Shown piece by piece: positions 16,008 to 24,218 of a stretch of DNA of 38,357 nucleotides. The position numbers and the translations under genes are program-made. The notes under the pieces are model-generated. The model did not search any database, had not been told where the DNA came from, and saw only the letters and a program-made list of their open reading frames with translations. How positions within the stretch are numbered: position 1 is the first letter of the stretch; every line of letters begins with the position of its first letter. Origin of the DNA: Phycisphaeraceae bacterium (GTDB taxonomy: Bacteria > Planctomycetota > Phycisphaerae > Phycisphaerales > Phycisphaeraceae); NCBI GenBank assembly GCA_002704825.1, contig PAIY01000140.1, positions 1 through 38,357 of the forward strand. Reading direction: 5' to 3'.

Positions 16008-16205
16008 ATGCCCACAAACCTTGCGATTGACGATTCGCTGATCCTCGAAGCTGTACGAATTGGTAAGCATAAAACCAAGAAGGAAGCGGTGACCACTGCG
16101 TTAACCACCTACATTCAACATCTCAAACAGATGGAAATGGTCAGTCTTTTCGGCCAGGTTGATATCGATCCCAAGTACAACTACAAGAAGGGACGCAAGC
16201 GATGA
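16008..16205 (+). CDS. vapB: Type II antitoxin, VapB ribbon-helix-helix family
   Basis: Antitoxin and autorepressor paired with the following PIN toxin. The 65 residues start with a beta strand (PTNLAIDDSLILEAV) and continue through a KTKKEAVTTALTTYI helix, the pattern of the MetJ/Arc-like ribbon-helix-helix VapB group; the C-terminal part with a basic end would wrap the toxin. I use the ATG behind AAGGAG; a TTG two codons upstream is less likely. The TGA overlaps the toxin ATG by four bases, giving coupled translation. Confidence 0.85.
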   Translation: MPTNLAIDDSLILEAVRIGKHKTKKEAVTTALTTYIQHLKQMEMVSLFGQVDIDPKYNYKKGRKR

Positions 16206-16600
16206 GCGTGATTGTTGACACGTGTGTCTGGTCATCTGCCCTTCGTCGCAAAAAATCTGATCAACACATCGCAGCCAAACTCACGGAGTTAATCACCAAT
16301 AACCAGGTTGTCATGCTCGGGCCCATCCGTCAGGAAATTCTAAGTGGTGTCGCGGACCTCAAACAATTTGAACTGCTCAAAAATCACCTGGCTGCATTCA
16401 CCGATTTCCCAATCACCACTGCGCACTACCAAACCGCTGCCTGCTTCTTCAATCTCTGCCGATCCAAAGGCATTCAGGGCTCGCATACTGATTTTCTGAT
16501 CTGCGCAGTCAGTGCAATGGAGTCAATGCAACTCTACACAACGGACAAAGACTTCACCCACTACCAAGCGCATCTTGATATCCGACTGTTTACCGATTAA
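16202..16600 (+). CDS. vapC: Type II toxin, VapC PIN-domain ribonuclease
   Basis: Mg-dependent endoribonuclease of 132 residues, the usual PIN toxin length. The acidic quartet is visible: Asp6 (IVDT), Glu45 (RQEILSG), Asp97 (HTDFLI) and Asp115 (TTDKDF). All four are intact, so the toxin is probably active; VapC proteins commonly cut initiator tRNA or rRNA, but the target here is unknown. Its TAA overlaps the TAA of the convergent DCC-family gene in a shared TTAA, with no terminator between them. Confidence 0.88.
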   Translation: MSVIVDTCVWSSALRRKKSDQHIAAKLTELITNNQVVMLGPIRQEILSGVADLKQFELLKNHLAAFTDFPITTAHYQTAACFFNLCRSKGIQGSHTDFLICAVSAMESMQLYTTDKDFTHYQAHLDIRLFTD

Positions 16601-17070
16601 CGCCAATCCTCATCAGCAATCTCAAACCTTGCCCGCACATCATCGGTGGGCATCATGCAGGCAGTCTTCTTGCCGGGCAGGCGTTTACGATTGGCGGAGA
16701 CGAAGCGGTACATCGTGTTGCGGATGCAGCCGGGGACGATCAAGAACACCCTGGCGAATTTCCACGGTGCATTGAGTCGGCTGGCGATGCGCAGGACGGC
16801 ATCACTGTGCGTGTAGGCAACATTGTCCTGAATGAGAATCATCGTGCCGGTGACATTGGCGATGTCGTAGGCCTGGCGGATTTGCTCTGCGGTCTCGGAT
16901 TGAGATGGGCAGAACTTGAAGTAACTTTGGGGGTCATGTCGAATGATAAACTGCACACTGCTGGAGCAGAAGCTGCATTCCCCATCGAATATCACGATAG
17001 CATGGCGGCGGGTCATGGGGACCATCATAACGCAAGCAGTTTTGCATGTGAAAGTTTGCAGGTCCGTCAT
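16597..17070 (-). CDS. DCC-family (DUF393) thiol-disulfide oxidoreductase-like protein
   Basis: Small thioredoxin-like redox protein; the physiological substrate of the family is not established. The family's FDGECSFC motif is present at about residues 29-36, with the CxxC of the thioredoxin-type site, followed by the typical SSSVQFIIRHD region, CPSQSE near 54-59 and HSDAVLRI near 87-94. The length is 157 residues from the farthest ATG. An ATG at codon 19 (17016) would give 139 residues, nearer to the usual length and placing the motif just after the start; no clear ribosome site decides. The gene lies 85 bases after ftsY and could be co-transcribed. Confidence 0.82.
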   Translation of the reverse strand: MTDLQTFTCKTACVMMVPMTRRHAIVIFDGECSFCSSSVQFIIRHDPQSYFKFCPSQSETAEQIRQAYDIANVTGTMILIQDNVAYTHSDAVLRIASRLNAPWKFARVFLIVPGCIRNTMYRFVSANRKRLPGKKTACMMPTDDVRARFEIADEDWR

Positions 17071-17155
17071 CGGCTGCGCCGTTTCAGCAATACGTCGTGT
17101 TACAGCTATTTTTTCACAACTATGTCATGCTTGACTGATTTGTCATTGCAACACA

Positions 17156-18079
17156 TCACGCACTGAACATCGCCTCGACGAATTTGTCAGGGACGAAGGG
17201 TTCGACGTCGTCGGGGGTTTCGCCGACACCGATGAACTTGACGGGGATGCCCAGCACTTCACGGATGGCAACAACAATACCGCCGCGTGCCGTGCCGTCG
17301 AGTTTGGCAAGGAAGATGCCTGACACATCAATCGACTGAGCAAAGACCGATGCCTGGTTCACGGCATTTTGGCCGGTGGTGGCATCGAGCACGAGAATGA
17401 CTTCATGCGGTGCTTCGGGGAATTTCTTCTGGATCACACGCTTGATCTTGGAGAGCTGATCCATCAGATGCTTCTGCGTATGCAGACGCCCCGCGGTGTC
17501 GATGAGCAGGACATCCACGCCGCGTGACATGGCTGCTTCGCAGGCATCAAACGCGACCGCTGCCGGATCACCGCCCTGCTGCCCCTTGATGACTTCGACG
17601 CCCAGACGTTCGGACCAGATTTCCAGTTGCTGGACGGCTGCAGCGCGGAAGGTGTCGCATGCCGCAAGCATGACTTTCTTGTTTTGGTCGCGTAATGACT
17701 TGGCGATCTTGGCAATGCTGGTGGTCTTGCCTGCACCATTGATGCCTGCCACGAGAATGATCGTCGGGCCGGATTCAGCAAAGTGCAGGCTGCGGTCTTC
17801 CTCCGGCCAATACGCATTAAGCTGATCCTTGAGGAAAGCCAGCGCGTGATCACCCGTTGAGATTTCGTCACGTTCCCAGGCAGCTTCAATGTCAGCCACG
17901 AGTTCGCGGGAAGTCTTAACGCCAAAGTCCGACTGGATCATGCGCGCTTCGAGTTGCTTGAGCAGTTCCTTGGAGAGCGGTTTACCCGAAAGGATGGTGC
18001 GGACTTCGTTGACAAAGACGGAGCGCGTCTTGTCCAAGCCCTGCTTGATCTTATTGAATGCTGATTTGAAAAGTCCCAT
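17156..18079 (-). CDS. ftsY: Signal recognition particle receptor FtsY
   Basis: SRP receptor GTPase that docks ribosome-SRP complexes at the inner membrane. The 307 residues include an N domain (about 5-95) and the G domain with GINGAGKTT (112-120), DTFRAAA (142-148), DTAGRLHT near 195 and KLDGTARGG near 255, all FtsY-type rather than Ffh-type. The usual TKLD is AKLD here. There is no long acidic A domain, as in many short FtsY proteins; the basic N-terminal helix (FKSAFNKIKQGLDK) would bind membrane. It starts 26 bases after nusB with an AGAG site and is in one run with ribH and nusB. Confidence 0.95.
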   Translation of the reverse strand: MGLFKSAFNKIKQGLDKTRSVFVNEVRTILSGKPLSKELLKQLEARMIQSDFGVKTSRELVADIEAAWERDEISTGDHALAFLKDQLNAYWPEEDRSLHFAESGPTIILVAGINGAGKTTSIAKIAKSLRDQNKKVMLAACDTFRAAAVQQLEIWSERLGVEVIKGQQGGDPAAVAFDACEAAMSRGVDVLLIDTAGRLHTQKHLMDQLSKIKRVIQKKFPEAPHEVILVLDATTGQNAVNQASVFAQSIDVSGIFLAKLDGTARGGIVVAIREVLGIPVKFIGVGETPDDVEPFVPDKFVEAMFSA

Positions 18080-18105
18080 GGCTCTCTTTGGTTTTTGGAT
18101 GTCAA

Positions 18106-18609
18106 TTAATCGCGTGCTTGGGTGTCGGACGAATCAGGTTCCACTGCATCAGTCAGCCAGTCATCATCTGACACCGGTGCCTGCTGCGTCTTGGGGATAA
18201 GCTGCTTTTCTTGAAGGTCTTTGAAAACCTTGTCGAGTACACCGTTGATGAAACTGGGGCTCTGCTCCGCACAATACTGCTTGGCCAACTCGATGGCTTC
18301 GTTGATCGCAACGCGAGCCGGTGCATAGCCGGTGATCATCTCGTGATATGCCAAACGCAACAACGCACGATCCACCGGCGGCTGACGCTTGGTCGGCCAC
18401 TTCGGTGCCAGATCACAAACCAGTTCGTCGGCTTTCTCATGATTGGCCCACGCGGCAACCGACAGCTTCACGGCCTGATCCTGCGTATGGGCATCATCAA
18501 AATCGTCATCCAGCGATTCAGCAAGGAGTTCGGGATCCGTCTCGCCCGTCACATCCATCTGGTAAAGCAACTGCATGGCACATCTTCGGATTTCACGTCG
18601 CTTTGGCAT
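18106..18609 (-). CDS. nusB: Transcription antitermination factor NusB
   Basis: RNA-binding antitermination factor used in rRNA transcription complexes with NusE (S10). The 167-residue product is all-helical and has family landmarks: RREIRRCAMQLLYQMD at 4-19, the A-R-V-A-I-NEAIELAKQY segment at about 99-114 and SFINGVLDKVF near 122-132. The C-terminal tail of about 30 residues (after LQEKQLI) is extra and acidic. I chose the ATG at 18609: the longer frame has no family similarity and lies in a repeat. A TATACT box lies eight bases before the ATG, with no ribosome site, so a leaderless transcript is possible in addition to read-through from ribH. Confidence 0.93.
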   Translation of the reverse strand: MPKRREIRRCAMQLLYQMDVTGETDPELLAESLDDDFDDAHTQDQAVKLSVAAWANHEKADELVCDLAPKWPTKRQPPVDRALLRLAYHEMITGYAPARVAINEAIELAKQYCAEQSPSFINGVLDKVFKDLQEKQLIPKTQQAPVSDDDWLTDAVEPDSSDTQARD

Positions 18610-18617
18610 AGGCGGGT

Positions 18618-18623
18618 AGTATA
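18618..18623 (-). promoter_or_regulatory. TATACT -10-like box close to the nusB start
   Basis: TATACT lies eight bases before the ATG and there is no Shine-Dalgarno sequence between. Together with the boxes at 10399 and 15099 this suggests that some genes here are read as leaderless messages. Confidence 0.42.
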
Positions 18624-18637
18624 GCAAGGATTCAAGA

Positions 18638-18747
18638 GTGGGATCAGGGATTGGGGATTGTGGATCAGGGAAAAGACAAATAGAACCAAGCGCAACCACA
18701 TTGGGATGCCTTGCCCTAATCCCTATTCACTAATCACTAATCCCTGT
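18638..18747. repeat. GGGATCAGGG/CTAATCCC-family spacer repeat, ribH-nusB junction
   Basis: The left arm has GGGATCAGGGATTGGGGAT steps and the right arm CCCTAATCCC and ACTAATCCCTG steps; the two are imperfect inverted copies around a 43-base middle. The right arm ends two bases from the ribH stop codon, and the left arm is just upstream of nusB. Confidence 0.7.
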
Positions 18748-18748
18748 T

Positions 18749-19213
18749 TTAAAGCTGTTTGTAAAGATTAATCATCTCAATGGCGGTGAGCATCGCTTTG
18801 CCACCGTTGTTGCCCTGCTTGGCACCACTGCGATCAATGGCCTGCTCCAGCGTATCCGCGGTGATCACGCCGAAAACCACAGGCACACCTGACTGCATCC
18901 CGGCTTGGCCGATCCCCTTGGCAGCTTCGGCAGCAACAAAGTCGTAATGCCCCGTCGAACCGCGGATCACGCAACCTAAACAGATGATGGCATCATACTT
19001 ACCGCTCTGAGCCATCTTCAATGCCGTACCGGGAAGTTCGAAACTGCCGGGTACCCAGACCTGCGTGAGGTTGGCATCATCTCCGCCGTGACGCTTAAAC
19101 GCATCGACAGCACCGTCAATGAGCTTGCCGGTGAGAAATTCGTTGAAACGGGCGACGACTATGCCGACCTTGGCACCGTCTGCGAGCATGTTGCCTTCAA
19201 TGACCTTGGGCAT
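18749..19213 (-). CDS. ribH: 6,7-dimethyl-8-ribityllumazine synthase
   Basis: Penultimate step of riboflavin synthesis: condenses the ribityl-amino pyrimidine with 3,4-dihydroxy-2-butanone 4-phosphate to lumazine. The 154 residues match the usual length. Landmarks are ARFNEFLT at 21-28, PGSFELP at 55-61, and IRGSTGHYDFV with the catalytic His89. The C-terminal QGNNGGKA corresponds to the usual NKG substrate-binding turn. The start is at the ATG preceded by GGAG; the longer frame would add 27 unrelated residues. The gene heads the run ribH-nusB-ftsY; ribH-nusB is a common order in bacteria. Confidence 0.95.
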   Translation of the reverse strand: MPKVIEGNMLADGAKVGIVVARFNEFLTGKLIDGAVDAFKRHGGDDANLTQVWVPGSFELPGTALKMAQSGKYDAIICLGCVIRGSTGHYDFVAAEAAKGIGQAGMQSGVPVVFGVITADTLEQAIDRSGAKQGNNGGKAMLTAIEMINLYKQL

Positions 19214-19341
19214 GATGGGGCTCCGGGGGTAAAAGTCTGTTTTGAACCGAACATTGTAGCGAAAGCAATTTGAGATTTCGAATTTCGAATTCAAAAAACC
19301 GCTTGCGGTTTAGCACGACCTTCAAATACCAATTGATCAAC

Positions 19342-20247
19342 TCACAGCCGCACCGCTTCACTCCAACCCATGTCCCGTTGCTCCTTGCGGACCCCGCCGG
19401 GTGTCTGGCCGATGTGCTTTTTGAATGTGGTGGTAAACCAACTCACTTCCTCGAAGCCGACCTCACCAGCAATCTGCTTGATTGGCAAGTCCGTCGTGGT
19501 CAACAACTCCAAGGCACGGCGCATCCGAAGCTGCATCAGATATTGAGAAGGCGACATCCCCACCGCATCCCGAAAGATCCGACTGAAATGAAACCGCGAA
19601 TAACCCGCAGCCTCGGCTAACGACTCCACGCGCAACTGCGAGTCGGACATCTGATCGGCCATCCAATGTTGGACCAGCGCAATCTGCTCAGGTATCCGGC
19701 GAACCGGTTGGAGCATGAACTGACGAAGCGATAAACACCAGTGATGCACGAACTGATTGATCGCATACTCATCCAAACGTTGATCTGACTTCTTCCGCTG
19801 TAGCAAGCGTCGGTAAAAGTCCACGCACTGTTGCACCGGCGGAGAGTGCAAAGGCATGGTGACACGCATGCCCAACTGCGATACCAGTTGCTCGCTGAGT
19901 GTCATCGCCCCATCGCCACCGAGCATCATCCAGACAAACTCCCAATCCGAATCACGACCGACAAAGTAGCGTGTCGCTGATGGCATGGGGATCAACATCG
20001 CCTGCCCGACTTCCACGAATTGCACCGGCCCGTCATCCACCTGCAGACACCCGCGCCCCGCCAACGTGTATTGGAACAACACGGCCTGGGGACGGTTGGC
20101 ACACGGCCAGTCATAACCACAACCTGGTGTTCGTGTCTCATAGCCCATCGCAGACAGATCAAACCGATGCATCTGCCAGGTCCGGACATACGTCATCCCA
20201 AACGTCCTCTGCCTGAGTCCCAACGCATTGGCGATGCTTTTAGCCAT
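19342..20247 (-). CDS. AraC-family transcriptional regulator
   Basis: Probable sugar-responsive activator of 301 residues. The N-terminal part is an AraC-type cupin (about 30-110, with VLFQYTLAGRG and AMLIPMPSA). The C-terminal DNA-binding domain has the two helix-turn-helix units VESLAEAAGYSRFHFSRIF and IKQIAGEVGFEEVSWFTTTF, with GQTPGGVRK in the place of the family's GxSPxxYR end. I chose the ATG behind AAGGAT; the frame could open ten codons earlier at a TTG. It is divergent from the GH4 glycosidase gene, which it probably controls. The intervening 0.3 kb is largely taken by the nested repeat at 20341. Confidence 0.9.
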   Translation of the reverse strand: MAKSIANALGLRQRTFGMTYVRTWQMHRFDLSAMGYETRTPGCGYDWPCANRPQAVLFQYTLAGRGCLQVDDGPVQFVEVGQAMLIPMPSATRYFVGRDSDWEFVWMMLGGDGAMTLSEQLVSQLGMRVTMPLHSPPVQQCVDFYRRLLQRKKSDQRLDEYAINQFVHHWCLSLRQFMLQPVRRIPEQIALVQHWMADQMSDSQLRVESLAEAAGYSRFHFSRIFRDAVGMSPSQYLMQLRMRRALELLTTTDLPIKQIAGEVGFEEVSWFTTTFKKHIGQTPGGVRKEQRDMGWSEAVRL

Positions 20248-20340
20248 ACCGCACAAATCCTTAAAAGTCTGACACAAGACCTTATTTTCAATTTCATTTT
20301 AGCACATAAACTCTTAGCACTGATCTTAAAAAAGACATAT

Positions 20341-20526
20341 TAACCGCAGAGACGCCAAGACCGCCAAGTTTAAAACATGAATGATTAACCACAGAGACAC
20401 AGAGCCCAAAAGAGACCATCAAGCTAAATCTATTTGGTTTTACTCTGTGTCTCTGTGTCTCTGTGGTTAAAAAATGCCTTGCTGTTTTTCTCTCTTACCT
20501 TGGCGATCTTGGCGTCTTGTCGGTAA
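20341..20526. repeat. Nested composite palindrome (GCCAAG arms outside, ACAGAGACACAGAG arms inside)
   Basis: The inner arms (20385-20404 and 20451-20470, TTAACCACAGAGACACAGAG) match perfectly over 20 bases. The outer arms (about 20344-20368 and 20499-20523, with GACGCCAAGACCGCCAAG) match imperfectly and are the same family as the outer arms at 12495. The element fills most of the space between the AraC and GH4 genes and ends about 15 bases before the GH4 ribosome site. A second CTCTGTGT precedes the right inner arm. Confidence 0.85.
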
Positions 20527-20556
20527 AAAAAAAACGAATCACAGGAGACTTAAAAC

Positions 20557-22134
20557 ATGTCATTTAAAATCGCATTCATTGGTGCCGGCTCGGTTGGCTT
20601 TACACGTACACTCACGCGTGACTTGTGGAAGGTGCCTGAGTTTGCAGGCAGCAAGATTGAGATTGCGTTGCACGATATCTCCAAAGCCAATCTCTCGATG
20701 ATTCAGCAGATTCTGGCCAAGGATGCCAAGGCCAACAAACTGCCCTGCAAAATCACCGCGACCACGCAACGTCGACGCGCACTGGATGGCGCACGCTATG
20801 TCATCAACTGCACCCGTATTGGTGGCCTGGAAGCCTTCGCAACCGACATTGATATCCCCCTGAAATACGGCGTGGATCAATGCGTCGGCGATACGCTCTG
20901 CGCAGGCGGGGTCATGTATGGTCAGCGAAATATCCCACAAATCTTGGCGTTTCAGAAGGACATGGTCGAACTGACGGACAACGATCATGGGCAGGCGTTG
21001 TTCCTGAATTATGCCAACCCCATGGCCATGAATACATGGGCTTCACTCGATGCCTATGACAAAGGCCAAGGCATCAACACCGTCGGACTTTGCCATGGCG
21101 TTGAGGGCGGTTGGAAACAGATTGACAGTGTCCTTGCCAACCTGTTTGGTGATGAGCCCATCAAAGGTCACGATCATGCAGCGTTGAATGCTCGCACGCA
21201 GATCATCTGTGCAGGCATTAACCATCAGACCTGGTACACGCATGTCTGTTACAAAGGCAAGATGATCGACAGCGACACATTGCTTAAAGCGTTTGAAACG
21301 CATCCAATCTTTTCCAAAACCGAGAAAGTCCGAATCGACGTGCTCAAGCGGTTTGGCTACTACTCCACGGAGTCCAATGGCCATCTCTCCGAGTACGTGC
21401 CGTGGTATCGCAAACGGGCCAAAGAGATCAAGAAGTGGATCGACTTATCCAGTTGGATCAACGGTGAAACGGGTGGTTATCTGCGGGTCTGCACCGAAGG
21501 TCGCAACTGGTTTAAAACCGACTTCCCCAAGTGGCTTGCTGAAGCAGGCAAACCGTTAACCGAGTATCACCGTTCCACAGAACATGGCAGCTACATCATC
21601 GAATCCCTGGAAACCAACCGCATGTATCGCGGGCACTTCAATGTCCGTAACAACGGCATCATCACCAACCTGCCCAACGACTGCATCGTCGAAGCACCGG
21701 GTTACGTCGATGCCACCGGCATGAACATGCAGGCAGGTATCACACTCCCTCAGGCCTGCGCTGCAACGTGCAATGCCTCGGTGAGTGTGCAACGCATGAG
21801 TAAGGATGCTGCTGTGACAGGTGATGTGACGTTACTCAAACAAGCGATGCTCCATGACCCGTTGGTCGCTGCCATGCTCAACCCCGAGGAAATCTGGCAG
21901 ATGACCGATGAGATGCTCGTTGCCCAAAGCCAGTGGCTACCCAACTATCGCAAAACCGACATCAATGCAGCGAAGAAACGGCTAGCCAACCCAACCGTTA
22001 AAACCAAAGCATGGGCCGGTGCAGCACGCATGAAAGTCCAGTCCGTCAGTCAACTGCGTAAAAGCAAACAGGCATCCGTCATGGCAGCAGACAAGGCAGC
22101 GGCTCAACGCAGCAAGGACGCAAAAACCGCTTAA
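20557..22134 (+). CDS. Glycoside hydrolase family 4 protein (MelA/AglA-like alpha-glycosidase)
   Basis: NAD- and Mn-dependent glycosidase that works by oxidation at C3 and elimination, unlike classical hydrolases. The 525 residues begin with the Rossmann GAGSVGFTRTL at 9-19. Next come CVGDTLCAGGVMYGQR at 109-124, NYANPMAMNTW at 151-161, GLCHGVEGG with Cys179 and GINHQTWY with His223 (the metal ligands in this family), then STESNGHLSEYVPWYRK. Similarity points to the alpha-galactosidase MelA group, but GH4 also includes alpha-glucosidases and glucuronidases. About 45 residues of Lys/Ala-rich tail (after about 480) are extra. An AGGAG site precedes the ATG. The divergent AraC gene is the likely regulator. 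Confidence 0.9.
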   Translation: MSFKIAFIGAGSVGFTRTLTRDLWKVPEFAGSKIEIALHDISKANLSMIQQILAKDAKANKLPCKITATTQRRRALDGARYVINCTRIGGLEAFATDIDIPLKYGVDQCVGDTLCAGGVMYGQRNIPQILAFQKDMVELTDNDHGQALFLNYANPMAMNTWASLDAYDKGQGINTVGLCHGVEGGWKQIDSVLANLFGDEPIKGHDHAALNARTQIICAGINHQTWYTHVCYKGKMIDSDTLLKAFETHPIFSKTEKVRIDVLKRFGYYSTESNGHLSEYVPWYRKRAKEIKKWIDLSSWINGETGGYLRVCTEGRNWFKTDFPKWLAEAGKPLTEYHRSTEHGSYIIESLETNRMYRGHFNVRNNGIITNLPNDCIVEAPGYVDATGMNMQAGITLPQACAATCNASVSVQRMSKDAAVTGDVTLLKQAMLHDPLVAAMLNPEEIWQMTDEMLVAQSQWLPNYRKTDINAAKKRLANPTVKTKAWAGAARMKVQSVSQLRKSKQASVMAADKAAAQRSKDAKTA

Positions 22135-22199
22135 AAACAGGCATCAACGTAGAGTATACGTCAGTCGACAAAAAAAACGCACACGATTTAGAGCAGATC

Positions 22200-22336
22200 G
22201 CGTCATTAATCGCCATACAGAAATTCGATTCGTCATTCCCGCGCAGGCGGGAATCCAGTGGTATGTCGTTGATACTTGCAAATTTCACTGGACTCCCGCC
22301 TGCGCGGGAGTGACGGAAGTGGGCGATTGTTGATGC
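22200..22336. repeat. GCGCAGGCGGGAA-family palindrome with outer arms (copy 1)
   Basis: Core arms at 22231-22260 and 22286-22315 match at 28 of 30 positions (key unit CATTCCCGCGCAGGCGGGAA). Weaker outer arms (GCGTCATTAATCGCC at 22200 and GGCGATTGTTGATGC at 22322) enclose the core. It lies between the convergent GH4 and oxidoreductase genes. Confidence 0.85.
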
Positions 22337-22386
22337 AAATTGCTATAGCCGTGTGCGTTTTTTTGTTTTGTTTGATCAGGCGAGAC

Positions 22387-23382
22387 TTAGCATTTAACCC
22401 ATGTGTTTTCCTTGGCACCTTCATAGATCTTTTCCATCACCTTGTTGCGAAGTGCTGCTTCATCAGCGGTCACCATCGGCAACTCGGAGATGCCTGCGAT
22501 GCGTTCGATGAAAATCATAAACGCATGCGGCATGGCGTCGGGCAAATCAGTGACTTGCTCAGGCTTGTCCATGTCCTTGGTCTTGATGAACAGCTTGCCA
22601 TCTTCGACGAAAAGTTCACCTTCCGTGCCGGAGATGTTCATTTTGTAGGGATCAGCATTGGAGACCCAGCCGGCAGCGATGTTGGCAACCGCACCGGACT
22701 TGAACTTGAGCAGGCCTTGACCGTATTCATCGACTTTGCCATAACGGCCCGTTGCCGAGTCCACCGCGCCGGTGACCTTCTTGACCTTGTCGTCTTCCAT
22801 GAACCACAACAGGATGTCGAGGATGTGTGTCCCCAAGTCACCGAACGCACCGCAGCCCGACTCCTTGGGATCGGTCATCCAGCGCCATTCGGTGTCGAAC
22901 CAGCCACCCAGTGAACCGGCGTGACAGTTGCTGAGGCTGATGCGGGTGATCTTACCGAGCTTGCCGGATTGAATCGCTTCGCGTGCGTAGAGGTTCATGG
23001 GGAAACTGCGCATGAAGTATCCGGTGGAGAAAAGCACGCCAGCTTTGTTGATCTGCTTGGCCTGCTTCGCGGCATCTTCGGCACTCATGCCCAGGGGTTT
23101 TTCGACGAACATGTCCTTGCCGGCTTTGGCGAACATTTTCACCAACTCAGCATGTTCAACCGTCTTGGAGGTGATCACGACAGCTTTGATGTCCGGATCT
23201 TTGGCAATGACTTTCAGATCCGTCACGACCTCCGCCCCGACCTGGGCCCCCCATTTCTGAGCGCGTTCAATCTCCGGATCCCAGGCATACTTGACGGTAA
23301 TGCCTTGGACCTGTTTGACCATGTTGGTAAAGCCCTGCACGTGAATGTGTGAGCAGCCGACGAATGCTATTTGCGTGGACAT
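22387..23382 (-). CDS. Gfo/Idh/MocA family oxidoreductase
   Basis: NAD(P)-dependent sugar or sugar-derivative oxidoreductase (331 residues). The nucleotide-binding start is unusual, FVGCSHIHVQGF, in place of GxGxxG. VEKPLGMS at 93-100 has the catalytic Lys95, and the active-site stretch GAFGDLGTHILD holds Asp182 and His186. It is only distantly similar to the member at 5305-6339. It lies convergent to the GH4 gene and may act on the released sugar; that link is inference from position. An AGGAA site precedes the ATG. Confidence 0.88.
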   Translation of the reverse strand: MSTQIAFVGCSHIHVQGFTNMVKQVQGITVKYAWDPEIERAQKWGAQVGAEVVTDLKVIAKDPDIKAVVITSKTVEHAELVKMFAKAGKDMFVEKPLGMSAEDAAKQAKQINKAGVLFSTGYFMRSFPMNLYAREAIQSGKLGKITRISLSNCHAGSLGGWFDTEWRWMTDPKESGCGAFGDLGTHILDILLWFMEDDKVKKVTGAVDSATGRYGKVDEYGQGLLKFKSGAVANIAAGWVSNADPYKMNISGTEGELFVEDGKLFIKTKDMDKPEQVTDLPDAMPHAFMIFIERIAGISELPMVTADEAALRNKVMEKIYEGAKENTWVKC

Positions 23383-23467
23383 GATTCAAATTCCTGATGC
23401 GTTGTTGCAAGTTCAATACAAACGTTTGTATCCGACATAAAATAAAAGAACCACCGGCAAGACCAGA

Positions 23468-23827
23468 TTACTCATCACCGCGATAGATGCAACCACTTGT
23501 ACGGGTTTCCCAGATTTTTAATGCAGAAAGTTCGGGAAGTTGTGGCTTGAGTCGTGCCCAAATCCACTTGGCGATGTTCTCGGCGGTCGGATTCTCCAAG
23601 CCTTCAATATCATTGAGATGATAATGATCCAACTGCTTGAGGATCGGGTCCATGAACTTCTTGATGTCCGCCAAATCGTGCACCCAACCCATTTTCGGGT
23701 CGACCGAACCTTCGGTGATCACTTCCACGATGTAGGTATGGCCATGCAACCGCTTACACTTGTGGCCTTCGGGAACCATCGGTAGCGCGTGCGAGGCATC
23801 AAAACTGAATTGTTTGAAAAGCTCCAT
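23468..23827 (-). CDS. queD: 6-carboxytetrahydropterin synthase QueD (PTPS family)
   Basis: Converts dihydroneopterin triphosphate to 6-carboxy-tetrahydropterin in the queuosine/preQ0 pathway. The 119 residues match QueD length. Zinc ligands are His13 (FDASH), His28 and His30 (LHGHTY); the catalytic Cys24 lies in HKCKRLHGH, and LDHYHLND at 66-73 and WETRTS at 106-111 complete the site. Cys24 with HGHTY favours QueD over the PTPS-III variants. No other queuosine gene is beside it, and no preQ1 riboswitch shape was seen upstream. Confidence 0.92.
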   Translation of the reverse strand: MELFKQFSFDASHALPMVPEGHKCKRLHGHTYIVEVITEGSVDPKMGWVHDLADIKKFMDPILKQLDHYHLNDIEGLENPTAENIAKWIWARLKPQLPELSALKIWETRTSGCIYRGDE

Positions 23828-23919
23828 GGCTTGTCCTGTCCATCGTGTGAAGCGAAGTATTGTAGCAGGAAATCATCATTGTGCGAGTATTACATGAGGT
23901 GTACATGATGCAGTAGAAA

Positions 23920-23965
23920 GTTGAGCTACGCTCAATCCGCTTTGTCACGACGCGGCTCGCCTGAG
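23920..23965. repeat. TTGAGC-hairpin 3'-end element (copy 1)
   Basis: Begins with the hairpin TTGAGCTACGCTCAA and continues to GCGGCTCGCCTGAG. It directly abuts the stop codon of the minus-strand small membrane protein gene. The same arrangement occurs at 24930. Confidence 0.7.
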
Positions 23966-23966
23966 A

Positions 23967-24206
23967 TTACACACTCTTTGAGGATTGCAGTCCGACAAAG
24001 AGCCACATTGCTAACAATGTGAAGATCGCAACCCATAGCCACGGGATCACCGCACGGAGTCGGTTGCGACCTTGGGGGCTGATCCAGCGATCGGGAATGA
24101 GATTGGGTAACTGCTCGATAGACACATGCACCAACGCGATCGGCAGGCAGGCGATCACTGCCAATGCCCCGACAAACTTTGCGATGTATTGCCCCAAATG
24201 TTTCAT
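23967..24206 (-). CDS. Hypothetical small membrane protein
   Basis: No family recognised. The 79-residue product has two hydrophobic segments (about 10-28 and 52-71) joined by a basic/polar stretch (PDRWISPQGRNRLR), so it is probably a two-pass inner-membrane protein. It starts 12 bases after the stop of the acetyltransferase gene on the same strand, so the two probably share a message. Confidence 0.58.
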   Translation of the reverse strand: MKHLGQYIAKFVGALAVIACLPIALVHVSIEQLPNLIPDRWISPQGRNRLRAVIPWLWVAIFTLLAMWLFVGLQSSKSV

Positions 24207-24218
24207 GAGTTCACATGG

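Noticed and set aside
18749..19213. FMN riboswitch upstream of ribH
   Set aside because: No RFN-type pattern could be recognised in the short leader between the AraC-family gene and ribH.
22276..22914. 212-codon open frame on the plus strand
   Set aside because: Starts in a repeat and runs antisense through the oxidoreductase gene.
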